64,000 nt of DNA from Carnobacterium_A sp047553015 (GCF_047553015.1 NZ_CP180212.1:1798001-1862000); one strand, 5' to 3'. Positions 44,582 through 53,732 are shown, numbered from the stretch's first letter. Notes: generated by a model not told the origin, from the letters alone. Numbers and translations: made by a program.

Positions 44582-44618
44582 AAAAAACAGCAAGAACTTT
44601 ATAGTCCTGGCTGTTCTC
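44582..44618 (-). terminator. Terminator after aarF
   Basis: On the minus strand AACAGC pairs with GCTGTT and GGACT with AGTTC, followed by six T. It lies just after the aarF stop codon. Confidence 0.75.
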
Positions 44619-44631
44619 ATCTTTTATTTGA

Positions 44632-46230
44632 TTACAACGTACCTGAACGAATAATAGAAATAAGCAGCCAAATACCCATTAATCCTGCGCCTAGAAAAAT
44701 GATAATCCCAATGATAGAAACACTTGAACTTTCTGCCATTGCAACAATGATCGCTGAGGAAAGAATCAGTGCCGCAATAATCAAGGCAAAGACCAATCGG
44801 TTGACCATTTTATTGAGGCCTTTCCACTTATTATCCGCATCAACTAATTCAATATGCAATTTTGCTCTGCCACTAGTCGCATTCGTCAATAGTTGCTTTA
44901 ACTGGTTGGGAAAATCAATTAAATCTTTCGATAGTTTATAGCTTGTAATCAACAATTTTTCTTTAGAGATAGAATCATATAAGGATAAATCATCACTCGC
45001 TTGCATGTATAGATTGGCAACTTTCAAGACGTTTATTTCTGGATCTAATTCTGCCAAAATGCCCTCAATCATACTCATCGACTTAACTAACATCGTAAAA
45101 TCATTGGGAATTATAATACGATGCTTTTGAGTTACTTCCAACAGATCAGCAAATAGGGTACTCATATTGATTTTTTGGTAGCTAGTTGTTAAATAGGTTT
45201 CAAAAAAGTACGTTAAATCTTCATAAAACTCGTATCGATTGATTCGCTCTTTTGTTACACCCATTTTCAACAGACTATTCATCACTAAATCAATGTCATT
45301 AAAAACAATAGCTTTTAATAGTTTAACTAAACTTTCTCTATTTTCAACCGCTAGTTCACCCATAATACCAAAATCAATAAAAATAATTTTTTTATCTCTA
45401 ATTAAAATATTCCCAGGGTGTGGGTCACCATGAAAATAACCATCTTTAAAGACTTGTGAGAAAAAAGAGACGACTAATTTTTCTGCAATATCTTTTTTAA
45501 TGTAGCCTTCTTTTTCTAATTCAGGTAAATCAAGAATTTTTATTCCATCAATGTATTCTTCAACTAAGACTCTTTTTGAAACGTAGGTACTGACTAAGTT
45601 GGGTACACCAACAGATTTAAGTTCTCTATTGAATACTTTAAACTTCAGCAATGCAGTCGCTTCATTTCTGAAATCTAGTTCCATTTTTGTTGCTTCTTCA
45701 ATTTCTTTGAGAGCTAGATCAGGATCAGAAATCAACTCTTTTATCGTATGTGGAGCCAATGATAGAATGCGAGAAAATAGAGCGATGTCTCTCAATAAGT
45801 TTTCTTCGATATCCGGTCGTTGAACTTTTACAATCACTTCTGCGCCATTTTTCATCCTAGCCCGATGAACTTGCGCAATAGATGCACTGGCTAATGGTGT
45901 TTCTTCTATTTGGTCAAAAACTGCCTCAATGTCTTCACCAAATTCTTCTTTAAAAATACGTTGAATAGCAACAAAAGAAAAAGGAGGAACGTTATCTTGT
46001 AGTTTAGATAGTTCGTCAATATACTCTTGTGGCAACAAATCTGGGCGAGTAGAAATAATTTGCCCAATTTTAATAAAACTAGACCCCAATTCTTCAAACG
46101 CTTTACGAAGACTAACGGCATCTTGCTTTTGATTGGCATTTTTGAATGCCGTTCGGTAAAGATAGCCAAATCCATACGAAGCAAGAACTGTTACAATCTC
46201 TCTTAATCGTTCACCACCTGACTTTTCCAT
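44632..46230 (-). CDS. AarF/UbiB (ABC1) family atypical kinase
   Basis: A 532-aa ABC1-family protein. The N-terminal KxGQ motif lies in SSFIKIGQIISTRPDLLPQEYI, followed by PLASASIAQVHRA in the nucleotide site, the catalytic HGDPHPGNILI, and the metal-binding IDFGIMG. Two membrane segments close the protein (about residues 475-527). Family members support quinone synthesis and lipid homeostasis; this lineage often lacks ubiquinone, so a link to menaquinone or membrane lipid is an inference. It lies 28 bases after the phasin-like gene. Confidence 0.92.
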   Translation of the reverse strand: MEKSGGERLREIVTVLASYGFGYLYRTAFKNANQKQDAVSLRKAFEELGSSFIKIGQIISTRPDLLPQEYIDELSKLQDNVPPFSFVAIQRIFKEEFGEDIEAVFDQIEETPLASASIAQVHRARMKNGAEVIVKVQRPDIEENLLRDIALFSRILSLAPHTIKELISDPDLALKEIEEATKMELDFRNEATALLKFKVFNRELKSVGVPNLVSTYVSKRVLVEEYIDGIKILDLPELEKEGYIKKDIAEKLVVSFFSQVFKDGYFHGDPHPGNILIRDKKIIFIDFGIMGELAVENRESLVKLLKAIVFNDIDLVMNSLLKMGVTKERINRYEFYEDLTYFFETYLTTSYQKINMSTLFADLLEVTQKHRIIIPNDFTMLVKSMSMIEGILAELDPEINVLKVANLYMQASDDLSLYDSISKEKLLITSYKLSKDLIDFPNQLKQLLTNATSGRAKLHIELVDADNKWKGLNKMVNRLVFALIIAALILSSAIIVAMAESSSVSIIGIIIFLGAGLMGIWLLISIIRSGTL

Positions 46231-46258
46231 CTCTCAATCCCCACCAATCGCTAGTGAC

Positions 46259-46564
46259 TTATTGCTTGTTGATTAATTCATCTACTTTTTGTGTTAAGTC
46301 TGCTACTTTTTTTTCCAATTCCTCAAGGTCTTTTCTATGCGTCGCCGTCATTTCGATTAAGTGCGCCTCAACGTCTTCATGATTGGTTGCTTCTTTTTCA
46401 CTGCCATTTTTACGTTGCACCAATTCTTCTTTTAAACGCTTGCCTTCTTCTACCGAAAGTTTGCCTTTCTTTTCTAAATTCTCGACGACCTCTTGAGCTT
46501 TCTCATAAGTTAGAGCCGCCCCTCCGATTCCTGCGAACACCAATTTCTTCAATTCTTCCATCAT
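46259..46564 (-). CDS. Phasin-like coiled-coil protein
   Basis: A 101-aa protein. The N-terminal hydrophobic stretch (LVFAGIGGAALTYEKAQEVVENL) is followed by an amphipathic, charged coiled coil (RKDLEELEKKVADLTQKVDELINK). It resembles small phasin-like or PhaI-like proteins often found directly before aarF in low-GC Gram-positives. Its function is not established. A second ATG three bases in is an equally possible start. Confidence 0.75.
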   Translation of the reverse strand: MMEELKKLVFAGIGGAALTYEKAQEVVENLEKKGKLSVEEGKRLKEELVQRKNGSEKEATNHEDVEAHLIEMTATHRKDLEELEKKVADLTQKVDELINKQ

Positions 46565-46612
46565 GATTTTTTCCTTCCTCTCTTTTTTTTGAAATGGTTT
46601 CTAGTTGATTAC

Positions 46613-46618
46613 AGTATA
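46613..46618 (-). promoter_or_regulatory. Probable -10 element of the phasin-like/aarF pair
   Basis: On the minus strand TGTTATACT is an extended -10 element about 50 bases before the start codon. No clear -35 hexamer is seen. Confidence 0.4.
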
Positions 46619-46772
46619 ACATGAGAGCGATTTCTATTGAAGAAAGAGCCTTTAAGATAGCTTCTCCTAACGTTATACCCCGCTGCCTTTCTTTCTAGTT
46701 GCTTCATCTTTTTCTTACTTAATTCTATTTACTGGCCTTTTTTTCTAAACTGGACAAGTTTGAAGAAAATAA

Positions 46773-46867
46773 CTTTCCACTTGTCTACTGCTCTGGTTTT
46801 TTAGCCCAGTAGAGTGAAAATCACTCCCCACTCGTCTAATCTCCCTTAAAGTAGACAAGTGGGAAAG
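46773..46867. repeat. Nested inverted-repeat block
   Basis: The outer arms CTTTCCACTTGTCTACT (46773-46789) and AGTAGACAAGTGGGAAAG (46850-46867) pair over about 17 bases with one bulge. Inside lie CTACTG...CAGTAG and the perfect hairpin GAGTGA, AAA, TCACTC. Degenerate copies of CCACTTGTCTA recur nearby in both directions. It may be a structured RNA or a decayed repeat element. Confidence 0.6.
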
Positions 46868-46990
46868 AATACTGTTAAGACTTGTCTATTTAAGCGACCA
46901 AAAGCCGAGAAGCTCCTTAAGAAACTTCACCCATTAATGTAAAAAAGCCCTAGCAAGTACTATCGAACCCTCATTTTCCAAAAATTTATC

Positions 46991-47035
46991 AAAAAAAGCT
47001 TTCCTAACACAAGTAATCTTGTGTTAGGAAAGCTT
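46991..47035 (-). terminator. Terminator after trpS
   Basis: AAGCTTTCCTAACACAAG (46996-47013) and its perfect complement (47018-47035) form an 18-bp stem with a TAAT loop. Seven T follow on the minus strand. Confidence 0.9.
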
Positions 47036-47053
47036 AAAGAGTGACGAACTAGA

Positions 47054-48067
47054 TTAACCGAAATAGTTGATTCCCATAGCAGCTTTCACTTCAGATAAGG
47101 TCTGCGCGGCTACTTTTTCAGCAGCTAGGCTACCATTTTTTAGCATACGGTAAACTTCTTCTTTGTCTTTGGCAAACTGTTCTCTGCTTTCTCTTATCGG
47201 TTGTAGGAAATCTTGCAAGGTATCGTTTAGATACAATTTGATTTTTACATCTCCCAAACCACCGTGTTGGTACTCTTCTTTCAACGCTTGAATTTTTTCT
47301 TTGTCTGTTCCAAAAACATCTAGATAGGTAAAGACAACATTGCCGTCTACTTTACCAGGATCGGTTACACGGATGTGAGTAGGATCTGTGTACATGCTCA
47401 TCACTTTTTTCTTGATGGCATCAGATGAATCAGATAGATAAATGCCATTGTTTAACGATTTGCTCATTTTACCTTTGCCATCAATGCCGATTAATCTTTC
47501 TTGCCCTTTTTCAGGAAGGATACCTTCTGGCATGACCAATGTGTCCGTGTTGTAAATTCGGTTAAAATCTTTTACGATTTCTCTTGTTTGCTCAATCATT
47601 GGTTTTTGGTCTTCTCCAACAGGGACATGTGTGCCTTTAAAGGCTGTGATGTCAGCTGCTTGACTAACCGGGTACATGAAGAATCCAGCTGGAATACTTT
47701 CGCCAAAATTCTTTTCATTGATTTCTGATTTCACTGTTGGATTGCGTTTCAAGCGTGACACGGTTACTAAGTTTAAGTAGTACATTGTCAATTCTGCTAA
47801 TTGAGGGATTTGAGATTGCACAAAAATCGTGGATTTAGTTGGATCTAAGCCTACTGCCAAATAATCCAATGCAACTTCAAGTAAACTATCTTGTATTTTT
47901 TTAGGATCTTTTGCATTATCTGTTAATGCTTGTTGATCTGCAATCATGATAAAGGTTTGATTTTCTGCATCACCTTGTAGCATCAATCTGTTTTTCAAAG
48001 AGCCAACATAATGCCCTAAATGGAGCTTACCGGTTGGTCTATCGCCTGTTAATATTATTTTACTCAT
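47054..48067 (-). CDS. trpS: Tryptophan-tRNA ligase
   Basis: A 337-aa class I aminoacyl-tRNA synthetase. The HIGH-type motif is PTGKLHLGHYVGS and the KMSKS motif is GKGKMSKSLNN. The length and IDGKGKMSKS context fit bacterial TrpRS. The ATG at 48067 has GAGG 9 bases upstream; the open frame extends five codons further to a GTG that lies within that site. No T-box leader is seen upstream. Confidence 0.96.
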   Translation of the reverse strand: MSKIILTGDRPTGKLHLGHYVGSLKNRLMLQGDAENQTFIMIADQQALTDNAKDPKKIQDSLLEVALDYLAVGLDPTKSTIFVQSQIPQLAELTMYYLNLVTVSRLKRNPTVKSEINEKNFGESIPAGFFMYPVSQAADITAFKGTHVPVGEDQKPMIEQTREIVKDFNRIYNTDTLVMPEGILPEKGQERLIGIDGKGKMSKSLNNGIYLSDSSDAIKKKVMSMYTDPTHIRVTDPGKVDGNVVFTYLDVFGTDKEKIQALKEEYQHGGLGDVKIKLYLNDTLQDFLQPIRESREQFAKDKEEVYRMLKNGSLAAEKVAAQTLSEVKAAMGINYFG

Positions 48068-48114
48068 GGGTTGATTCCTCACTTTTTATTGGTATCATTT
48101 TATTTATCTTATTC

Positions 48115-48120
48115 ATCATA
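48115..48120 (-). promoter_or_regulatory. Probable -10 element of trpS
   Basis: On the minus strand TGTTATGAT is an extended -10 element about 48 bases before the trpS start codon. The -35 region is poor. Confidence 0.35.
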
Positions 48121-48225
48121 ACACATTCTGAAACGTTCTTATCATCGATTTCTATTAAAAATAAAAAGGATTTTTAAGAAAGGATTTTATTTAAAAATCT
48201 CTATCATTTTAATCCGTTAGTTTTT

Positions 48226-48235
48226 TTGGTATAAT
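48226..48235 (+). promoter_or_regulatory. Extended -10 promoter of the aldo/keto reductase gene
   Basis: TGGTATAAT (TATAAT at 48230-48235) about 65 bases upstream of the GTG start. The -35 hexamer is weak, which fits an extended -10 promoter. Confidence 0.6.
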
Positions 48236-48300
48236 AGATTAATGAAAACGATTACTATCTATTAATTATAAGTAGATAACCAACAAGGAGGACATTTAAA

Positions 48301-49116
48301 GTGAAAGAAAAACAATTTACCTTTTATAACGGTACAACTATTCCCTATATCGGTTTTGGTACGTGGCAGATTCCAAATGAAGAGGCCTATGATGCGGTAA
48401 CAATGGCCATCAAAAATGGCTACACACACATTGATACAGCCTTAGCCTATGGAAATGAAGAAAATGTTGGAAAAGCGATTAAAGATTCTGGCCTATCGCG
48501 TGATGCTATTTTTCTAACAAGTAAATTGCCCGCACAGATTAAAGGATACAATGAAACACTAGAAGCTTTCGATACCACTCTCACAAATCTAGGAATGAAC
48601 TACATTGATCTTTACCTTATCCATGCCCCTTGGCCGTGGGATGAAATTGGCAAAGATTATACGAAAGAAAATATTCAAACTTGGAAAGCAATGGAGAAAT
48701 TGTACAACGATAAAAAAATTCGTGCAATTGGTGTCTCTAACTTTTCAATAACGGATATCAAAGCTTTAATTGACGCTTGTGACATCGTACCAATGGCTAA
48801 CCAAATTCCTTTCTACATCGGCAGAGACCAAAAAGAGTTAGTGGCTTTTTGTAATGAGAATGATATTCTTATTGAAGCTTATTCACCATTAGCCACAGGC
48901 GATATCTTAGATAGTCCTGAAATAATCGCAATGGCCAAAAAATATGACGTAACTCCTGCTCAATTGTCTATTCGTTACTGTATAGAAAAAGATACAGTGC
49001 CTTTACCAAAATCAACTCATGAAAGTCGTATCATTGAAAATAGTCAACTCGATTTTACTATTTCTCCAGCAGATGTAGAAATATTAGATGCAATAAAAGA
49101 TGTACGCGAAAACTAA
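48301..49116 (+). CDS. Aldo/keto reductase
   Basis: A 271-aa NADPH-dependent oxidoreductase with the catalytic tetrad in place: D45 and Y50 (HIDTALAYGNE), K75 (LTSKLPA) and H108 (YLIHAPWP). The C-terminal NADPH-binding part has VPLPKSTHESRI. The likely role is reduction of aldehydes or ketones; the substrate is not predictable. The start is a GTG with AAGGAGG 9 bases upstream. It is a single-gene unit with its own promoter and terminator. Confidence 0.93.
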   Translation: MKEKQFTFYNGTTIPYIGFGTWQIPNEEAYDAVTMAIKNGYTHIDTALAYGNEENVGKAIKDSGLSRDAIFLTSKLPAQIKGYNETLEAFDTTLTNLGMNYIDLYLIHAPWPWDEIGKDYTKENIQTWKAMEKLYNDKKIRAIGVSNFSITDIKALIDACDIVPMANQIPFYIGRDQKELVAFCNENDILIEAYSPLATGDILDSPEIIAMAKKYDVTPAQLSIRYCIEKDTVPLPKSTHESRIIENSQLDFTISPADVEILDAIKDVREN

Positions 49117-49495
49117 TTAATGACTGTAAATGAAGAAAGAAAAAGTCAATTTAGGCACTTTTTCTTTCTTTTTACTTTTTATTCAGCCTATTTATTTTAT
49201 TCAAAATTATTTTTATTTATCCGTAATCATTAACGACAGACTTACTCTATTGCCATATCTAGCTTAGTTTTCTTAAGAGATAATTAATTTTTTACTGTTA
49301 AAGTGAATGTGTCTACTAAAGCTGTATGTTATAGAAAATGGGCCAACCGTTACTAGCTACTTAAAGAGGACCTGTGCAAAGTAGATAGTCGTCTTTTTTA
49401 AAGAAAATTTGATTAGATTCTTAGTTATTCAAGATTGTTGGCGAGTTTTATTCAAAAAATCGTACATTTATCTATAGAAGAAAGGAGAATGAGTT
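49117..49495. other. Gene-free region between the aldo/keto reductase and the HAAS-type gene
   Basis: This 379-base gap begins with the reductase terminator (49132-49174). The rest is AT-rich, without a gene or a convincing promoter. A PadR-type regulator often found before HAAS-type genes is absent. Confidence 0.75.
49132..49174 (+). terminator. Terminator after the aldo/keto reductase gene
   Basis: AAGAAAGAAAAAGT and ACTTTTTCTTTCTT (49157-49170) form a 14-bp stem followed by T-rich sequence. Confidence 0.75.
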
Positions 49496-50488
49496 ATGTT
49501 TATCATCATAAATTACGTCAATTCTATTTTTGAACAATTGCCACAAAATCCAGAGATGATTAAATTAAAACAAAAAATGTTATCAGATATGGAAAAAAGA
49601 TACGTACAATTAATTACTAAAGATCAAGGTCAACAACAGGCTACAGCGAACGTTCTAGCTGAATTTGGCGACCTAGATAGCTACTTTACTAAACTAAACT
49701 TATCTACTGAAGGATCTGAGGTTGACGAAACAACACTTAGTTGGTCAAAAGCTGAAGTTGAAGCGTTTAAAACTCATCGTTCAAGGTTTAGTTTGGCTAT
49801 CGCTAGCGGTATCTCACTTATATTGTTCTCTGCCGTATTCTCTTTACTCATTCAAGCAACAGCCTCTTTTCTCCCTTTCTTTTCTTCTTTAGATTCTATG
49901 CAACTGATTTTATTTTCTTTGATTCCAGTTTTACTTTTAAGCGCTCTTGCTCTTAGCTTATTCGTTACTTTTGGAATGAAAGAACAAGCGTTTGATTTAG
50001 AAGGAAAAACGATCTCAGTTGATTCTCTAACGCAGTCTGAGTTAGCTCAAGAAAAAAAAGAGTACCAACCACAATTTACAAAAGGAATCACCACAGGAAT
50101 CCTCTTTTGTATTGTAGGAGTTGTTTTCCTTTTACTGTCTTTACTTTTTGTTCAATCAACTCCACTTTGGCCGCTCATCTTTTTACTCAGCTTTGTTTCT
50201 ATTGGCTTCTTTCTTTTCATATTTTTCGGTATTATCTATGCAACATACGATAAATTGCTTTCAATTGGCGACTACGCTCCAAAAAAAGTTGCTAGTGAAC
50301 GGTTAACAACTAACGTGGCTAACATTATTTTTCCACTTGCTATAGGAATCTACGTTATTTCAGGTTTATTGTTCCAAACATGGTCGCCAGGTTGGATGAT
50401 TTTTCCTATTCTAGGTATCGGTTTTGGACTATTTGCCGCTGTTGCTGAAAACACTTCCTTATTTTATCCAAAAAAACCTAAAAAATAA
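49496..50488 (+). CDS. HAAS/permease-prefix-type membrane protein
   Basis: A 330-aa protein. The N-terminal cytoplasmic domain (residues ~1-80) has FEQLPQNPEMIKLKQKMLSDMEKRY and ANVLAEFGDLD, the pattern of the HAAS / permease-prefix domain. About six membrane segments follow (near 100-125, 135-158, 198-220, 225-250, 275-295, 300-320), with a long cytoplasmic loop between TM2 and TM3. Such proteins are usually regulated by an adjacent PadR repressor, but none is here. AAAGGAG precedes the ATG. Function unknown. Confidence 0.75.
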   Translation: MFIIINYVNSIFEQLPQNPEMIKLKQKMLSDMEKRYVQLITKDQGQQQATANVLAEFGDLDSYFTKLNLSTEGSEVDETTLSWSKAEVEAFKTHRSRFSLAIASGISLILFSAVFSLLIQATASFLPFFSSLDSMQLILFSLIPVLLLSALALSLFVTFGMKEQAFDLEGKTISVDSLTQSELAQEKKEYQPQFTKGITTGILFCIVGVVFLLLSLLFVQSTPLWPLIFLLSFVSIGFFLFIFFGIIYATYDKLLSIGDYAPKKVASERLTTNVANIIFPLAIGIYVISGLLFQTWSPGWMIFPILGIGFGLFAAVAENTSLFYPKKPKK

Positions 50489-50543
50489 AAATAGCCTTCT
50501 CTCTTACATCATTTTCCTGGTAAGAGTTTGAAGGCTATTTTTA
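50487..50543. terminator. Bidirectional terminator between convergent genes
   Basis: AAAAATAGCCTTC and GAAGGCTATTTTT enclose a second stem (CTCTTAC with GTAAGAG). Both strands end in T-rich sequence. It serves the HAAS-type gene and the opposing zinc-ribbon operon. Confidence 0.8.
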
Positions 50544-50578
50544 TGGTGTACTCATTTTAAGTCATTCACTAATAAAAT

Positions 50579-51244
50579 CTAAATTTGCATTCGTTTTTCC
50601 CACTCACACATAATAATTTTTTTGTGAGAAACAAATAAAACCACGAACATGATCGCACTGATAATGGTGGATAATAGTGACGGAATAGGATTAGTCGTCC
50701 AGTTAAGGAAAAGAAATAACGCTGGAAAAAAGCCTAAAATGACCACGATCAATAGGTAAAGAATGTAGTCTCCTACTTTTGAAAAAATAAGTTTCATTGA
50801 AATCGTTAGCGCTAGGTCAGCAAAGATGCAAATAACTGGAATCACATACGTTGTTGACCAACCATTCCACTCTAGTGAATAGTCTAAATAAATGCTAATT
50901 ACTGAAACAATAATCAATAAGTAGAGGATACTTTTAGCCGTGTTTCTCCTTTTTCTAATCAAAGTATAAACCACTGTCCACAAACTCACGATACCAAGTA
51001 CGGCTAATTTTAGTCCTTGATTTTGATCTAGCCAAATTTCTTCTATTCCTATAAAGAGTAACCCTATTATTATTGTAAAAATCATTAATAAACTCAAGAC
51101 TCTTTTTCTATTGTAGCGTAACGGAATAGGTGGATAAGGGTTGGATTGGACTGTTATAGCCTCTTGCTCAAGTTCTTGACCACATAACGGACAGTTTTCC
51201 CAGACACCTTCAATAGTTGCCTGACACGCCAAACACTCACTCAT
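50579..51244 (-). CDS. Zinc-ribbon membrane protein (DUF6320-like)
   Basis: A 221-aa protein. The N-terminus holds a zinc ribbon of four cysteines (C4, C7, C18, C21: CLAC and CPLC). Six membrane segments span about residues 50-210. The arrangement matches the uncharacterised DUF6320 family as I recall it. It is the last gene of a three-gene operon and overlaps the acyltransferase-like gene by 4 bases (ATGA), so the products probably act together at the membrane. Function unknown. Confidence 0.7.
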   Translation of the reverse strand: MSECLACQATIEGVWENCPLCGQELEQEAITVQSNPYPPIPLRYNRKRVLSLLMIFTIIIGLLFIGIEEIWLDQNQGLKLAVLGIVSLWTVVYTLIRKRRNTAKSILYLLIIVSVISIYLDYSLEWNGWSTTYVIPVICIFADLALTISMKLIFSKVGDYILYLLIVVILGFFPALFLFLNWTTNPIPSLLSTIISAIMFVVLFVSHKKIIMCEWEKRMQI

Positions 51245-52638
51245 CCGCTCTCCTCCCCTAACTCAGCAGTCGTCACTTGATTAACCGCAATACTCACTGG
51301 CAAGCCCGCTTCACTCAAAAAACGACTAAATTCTTTTTGAATAGCTACATCAATAAAAGGCGATGTAAAACTAATCGTTAAGCTATCCTCATAACTAATC
51401 ATACAAAATTGAGGTCTAACGGCTGATGTTTTAAAATAAACTTGTTTAATATAGGTATTAATCGGGTATGGTAACGCAAATTGTCCCAAATTAGACATCG
51501 CAACCGTTACCTTTCGATTATTTTGTCGATTAATCAATTTTAGAATCATATCTTTAAAGGGACGAAGCGAAATTCGTGCAATTGGATGGTGTTCTGCTTT
51601 AATTAATTTACTTAGTCGCTGTGACAATCTTTCCGGTTCCAGATGGTCATGCAACTGTTCACTTAAACTCATACAAAGATGATTAAACTCCTCTTCTTCT
51701 CCTCCGTAAGTATATTCTAATAAAACTGTACTAAAGAAATTACGAGCAGAATTTGACTGATAAAACTGTCGTAAATTGACTGGAACAGATATAGCAATTG
51801 TATCCGTTTGTTTAAAATTTGTTTCAGCTTTTCTAATAGATTCAAAAAATAAAGCAATCAGATAAATGGTTAAAGAGACTTGTTGTTCTTTAGCCAATTG
51901 GAGTGTTTCTTTTAATGGGACACTCAAGTCCACCACTCGAGGACGGTTATCTGGCGTTTTTTTATTTTTTATTTGATAGACATGTTTTTTATTTGATTCT
52001 ATGCTCGCAGATGAACCAAACCAAGAGGATGTTTTCTTGCTATACTTTACAACCACTTTACCTGCTCGCTTACTTGTTTTGACGACAGAAAAGAAAGCTG
52101 ATCGAGCAGCATTACTAAAAGTATTTTGACCTTCTTGACGGAAATGTTGATTAAAACTATCTTCCAACTGTTGTTCTATCTGAAGCGGTGTTTTTTCCCA
52201 CTTATTTTCAGCAATCTCATGCACCCGTAGATAAACGTACTCTTTAATGAGATCCTCAAAAAACCACATGGCACCTATTCCATCTGATAGCACATGGAAT
52301 ACTTCTAAATGAATACGATTTTCTTGATAAATGACTCTAAACAATAGATCTTTTTGGTCAAAATGATACAGTGGAGAACAGGGTGGCAAGGTTTCTGCTA
52401 CCACTTTAGGCTTTAGATCGCTCATCACTAAATAATACCAAAAAACTCCTCGTCTTAATACACTATGGTAAAGCAAGTATTGTTCATAAGTTTTATCTAG
52501 TGCTTTTTGCAACAGTTTAGCCTCAACAAAGCTGGTCATTTCTGCTGTTAAACGAAAAACCTTTGTATCTCTGTTCGTCATCGCAGCTAAAAAGATATTA
52601 GAAGCATTATCCAGTCGTACCCAGGTTTTTCGTTTCAT
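51241..52638 (-). CDS. Condensation-like / alcohol acyltransferase family protein
   Basis: A 465-aa protein of the CoA-dependent/condensation acyltransferase fold. The catalytic HxxxDG is HVLSDG at H115-G120. Further on are LSVPLKETLQLAKEQQVSLTIYLIALFFES and the second-half block AISVPVNLRQFYQSNSARNFF, which resembles the DFGWG-side of alcohol acetyltransferases. It has no membrane segment or carrier-protein domain, so it is probably not a peptide synthetase fragment. It lies between an alpha/beta hydrolase and a zinc-ribbon membrane protein. I infer acyl transfer onto a small alcohol or lipid; the substrate is unknown. Confidence 0.75.
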   Translation of the reverse strand: MKRKTWVRLDNASNIFLAAMTNRDTKVFRLTAEMTSFVEAKLLQKALDKTYEQYLLYHSVLRRGVFWYYLVMSDLKPKVVAETLPPCSPLYHFDQKDLLFRVIYQENRIHLEVFHVLSDGIGAMWFFEDLIKEYVYLRVHEIAENKWEKTPLQIEQQLEDSFNQHFRQEGQNTFSNAARSAFFSVVKTSKRAGKVVVKYSKKTSSWFGSSASIESNKKHVYQIKNKKTPDNRPRVVDLSVPLKETLQLAKEQQVSLTIYLIALFFESIRKAETNFKQTDTIAISVPVNLRQFYQSNSARNFFSTVLLEYTYGGEEEEFNHLCMSLSEQLHDHLEPERLSQRLSKLIKAEHHPIARISLRPFKDMILKLINRQNNRKVTVAMSNLGQFALPYPINTYIKQVYFKTSAVRPQFCMISYEDSLTISFTSPFIDVAIQKEFSRFLSEAGLPVSIAVNQVTTAELGEESG

Positions 52639-52666
52639 CGTATTTCCTCCTTTTCCTTCGTATTTC

Positions 52667-53593
52667 CTACTTCTCGTCTAAAAAGTCATTTATCTGCTGA
52701 TAAGCCTCTACCACTAACTTTGAGAGTTTAGGATACGTAATAAAACCATGAACACTTTCTTTAACTCGGTGAACACGTACCCTATTCCCAGCATTTTCTA
52801 GTGCTTTCGCATATGCCTCACCTTCGTCTCGCAAAGGGTCATTTTCAGATGTCAGAACTAATGTGTCCGGTTGTCTGGTAAGATCGGATGCCATCAATGG
52901 AGAAATATAGGGACTTTTCCTTTTCTCTTCATCTGGTTGATACAAATCCATATATTCACTCACTTTTTTTGCAGTTAATCCATAATCTGTCCCCTTTGTT
53001 CTAATCGACTCATAAGGAGAGTTTTCCGTATGATCCCAGTATGCAACAGGATAAAGTAAAATTTGTTTTTGTGGATGATCTTTTCGGTTGTCTCGTAGCA
53101 ACAAAGAGACAGCAGCTGCCAAGTTTCCACCAGCTGAATCGCCAATTAAGGTTAATTGAGATGCACTTGTTAAACCAATTAACGATAAATTATCTAACAT
53201 CGCGTCTGCAACACGGTAACAATCCTCCAATCCAGCTGGATAAGGATACTCAGGTGCTAGACGGTAATCCACTGAATAAACGGTTCTTCCAGTTAAGTCC
53301 GCCATATTTATACATGGCTTTGTATACGTATTGATATCTCCGATTACCCATCCACCACCGTGAAAAAATAATAAAACATCGTCTGATTTCTTTTCTACTG
53401 GCTGAAAAATACGTACCGGAATATCGTGACTTTTATCTGCTGAATAAATTTTCCGGTCTAAAATTCGATAATTTGAGCGAATCGGTTTTCCTGAAAAAAA
53501 ACGCTGAACCTTTCGAATCCATAAATAATCTTCTTCCATATTTATTTTTGGAGAAGACACTAATTTTAAAGCTAGTTTAACGATTGGATTCAT
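52667..53593 (-). CDS. Alpha/beta hydrolase (HSL-type esterase)
   Basis: A 308-aa esterase of the hormone-sensitive-lipase group. The oxyanion motif is HGGGWV near residue 78, the nucleophile Ser is in GDSAGGNLAA, the Asp is in ENDPLRDEG, and the His is in VHGFI. No signal peptide is clear. It is the first gene of the operon with the condensation-like acyltransferase and the zinc-ribbon membrane protein. A pairing of acyl transfer and acyl hydrolysis is suggestive of ester turnover (inference). Confidence 0.88.
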   Translation of the reverse strand: MNPIVKLALKLVSSPKINMEEDYLWIRKVQRFFSGKPIRSNYRILDRKIYSADKSHDIPVRIFQPVEKKSDDVLLFFHGGGWVIGDINTYTKPCINMADLTGRTVYSVDYRLAPEYPYPAGLEDCYRVADAMLDNLSLIGLTSASQLTLIGDSAGGNLAAAVSLLLRDNRKDHPQKQILLYPVAYWDHTENSPYESIRTKGTDYGLTAKKVSEYMDLYQPDEEKRKSPYISPLMASDLTRQPDTLVLTSENDPLRDEGEAYAKALENAGNRVRVHRVKESVHGFITYPKLSKLVVEAYQQINDFLDEK

Positions 53594-53732
53594 TTTTTCG
53601 CCTCTTATCTATTATTTCCTAACTACTTTAGCATGCTTGATTTCTATCTGTTGCCTTTATTGTTAGTATACAGTCTTTTAATCAGCTAGACTAGTATGCT
53701 CAATCGACCTATCTTTTTTACTTTCATTTTAT

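Larger units (their letters stand above)
44295..44631. other. Gene-free region between the dCache chemoreceptor and aarF
   Basis: This 337-base gap holds the chemoreceptor SigD promoter (44417-44443) and the aarF terminator (44582-44618). No gene is seen. Confidence 0.85.
46565..47053. other. Gene-free region between the phasin-like gene and trpS
   Basis: This 489-base gap holds a likely promoter for the phasin-like/aarF pair (46613-46618), a block of nested inverted and direct repeats (46741-46895), and the trpS terminator (46991-47035). No convincing gene is seen. Confidence 0.8.

Noticed and set aside
48083..48300. Possible T-box leader for trpS
   Set aside because: No T-box consensus and too little space between trpS and the divergent aldo/keto reductase promoter.
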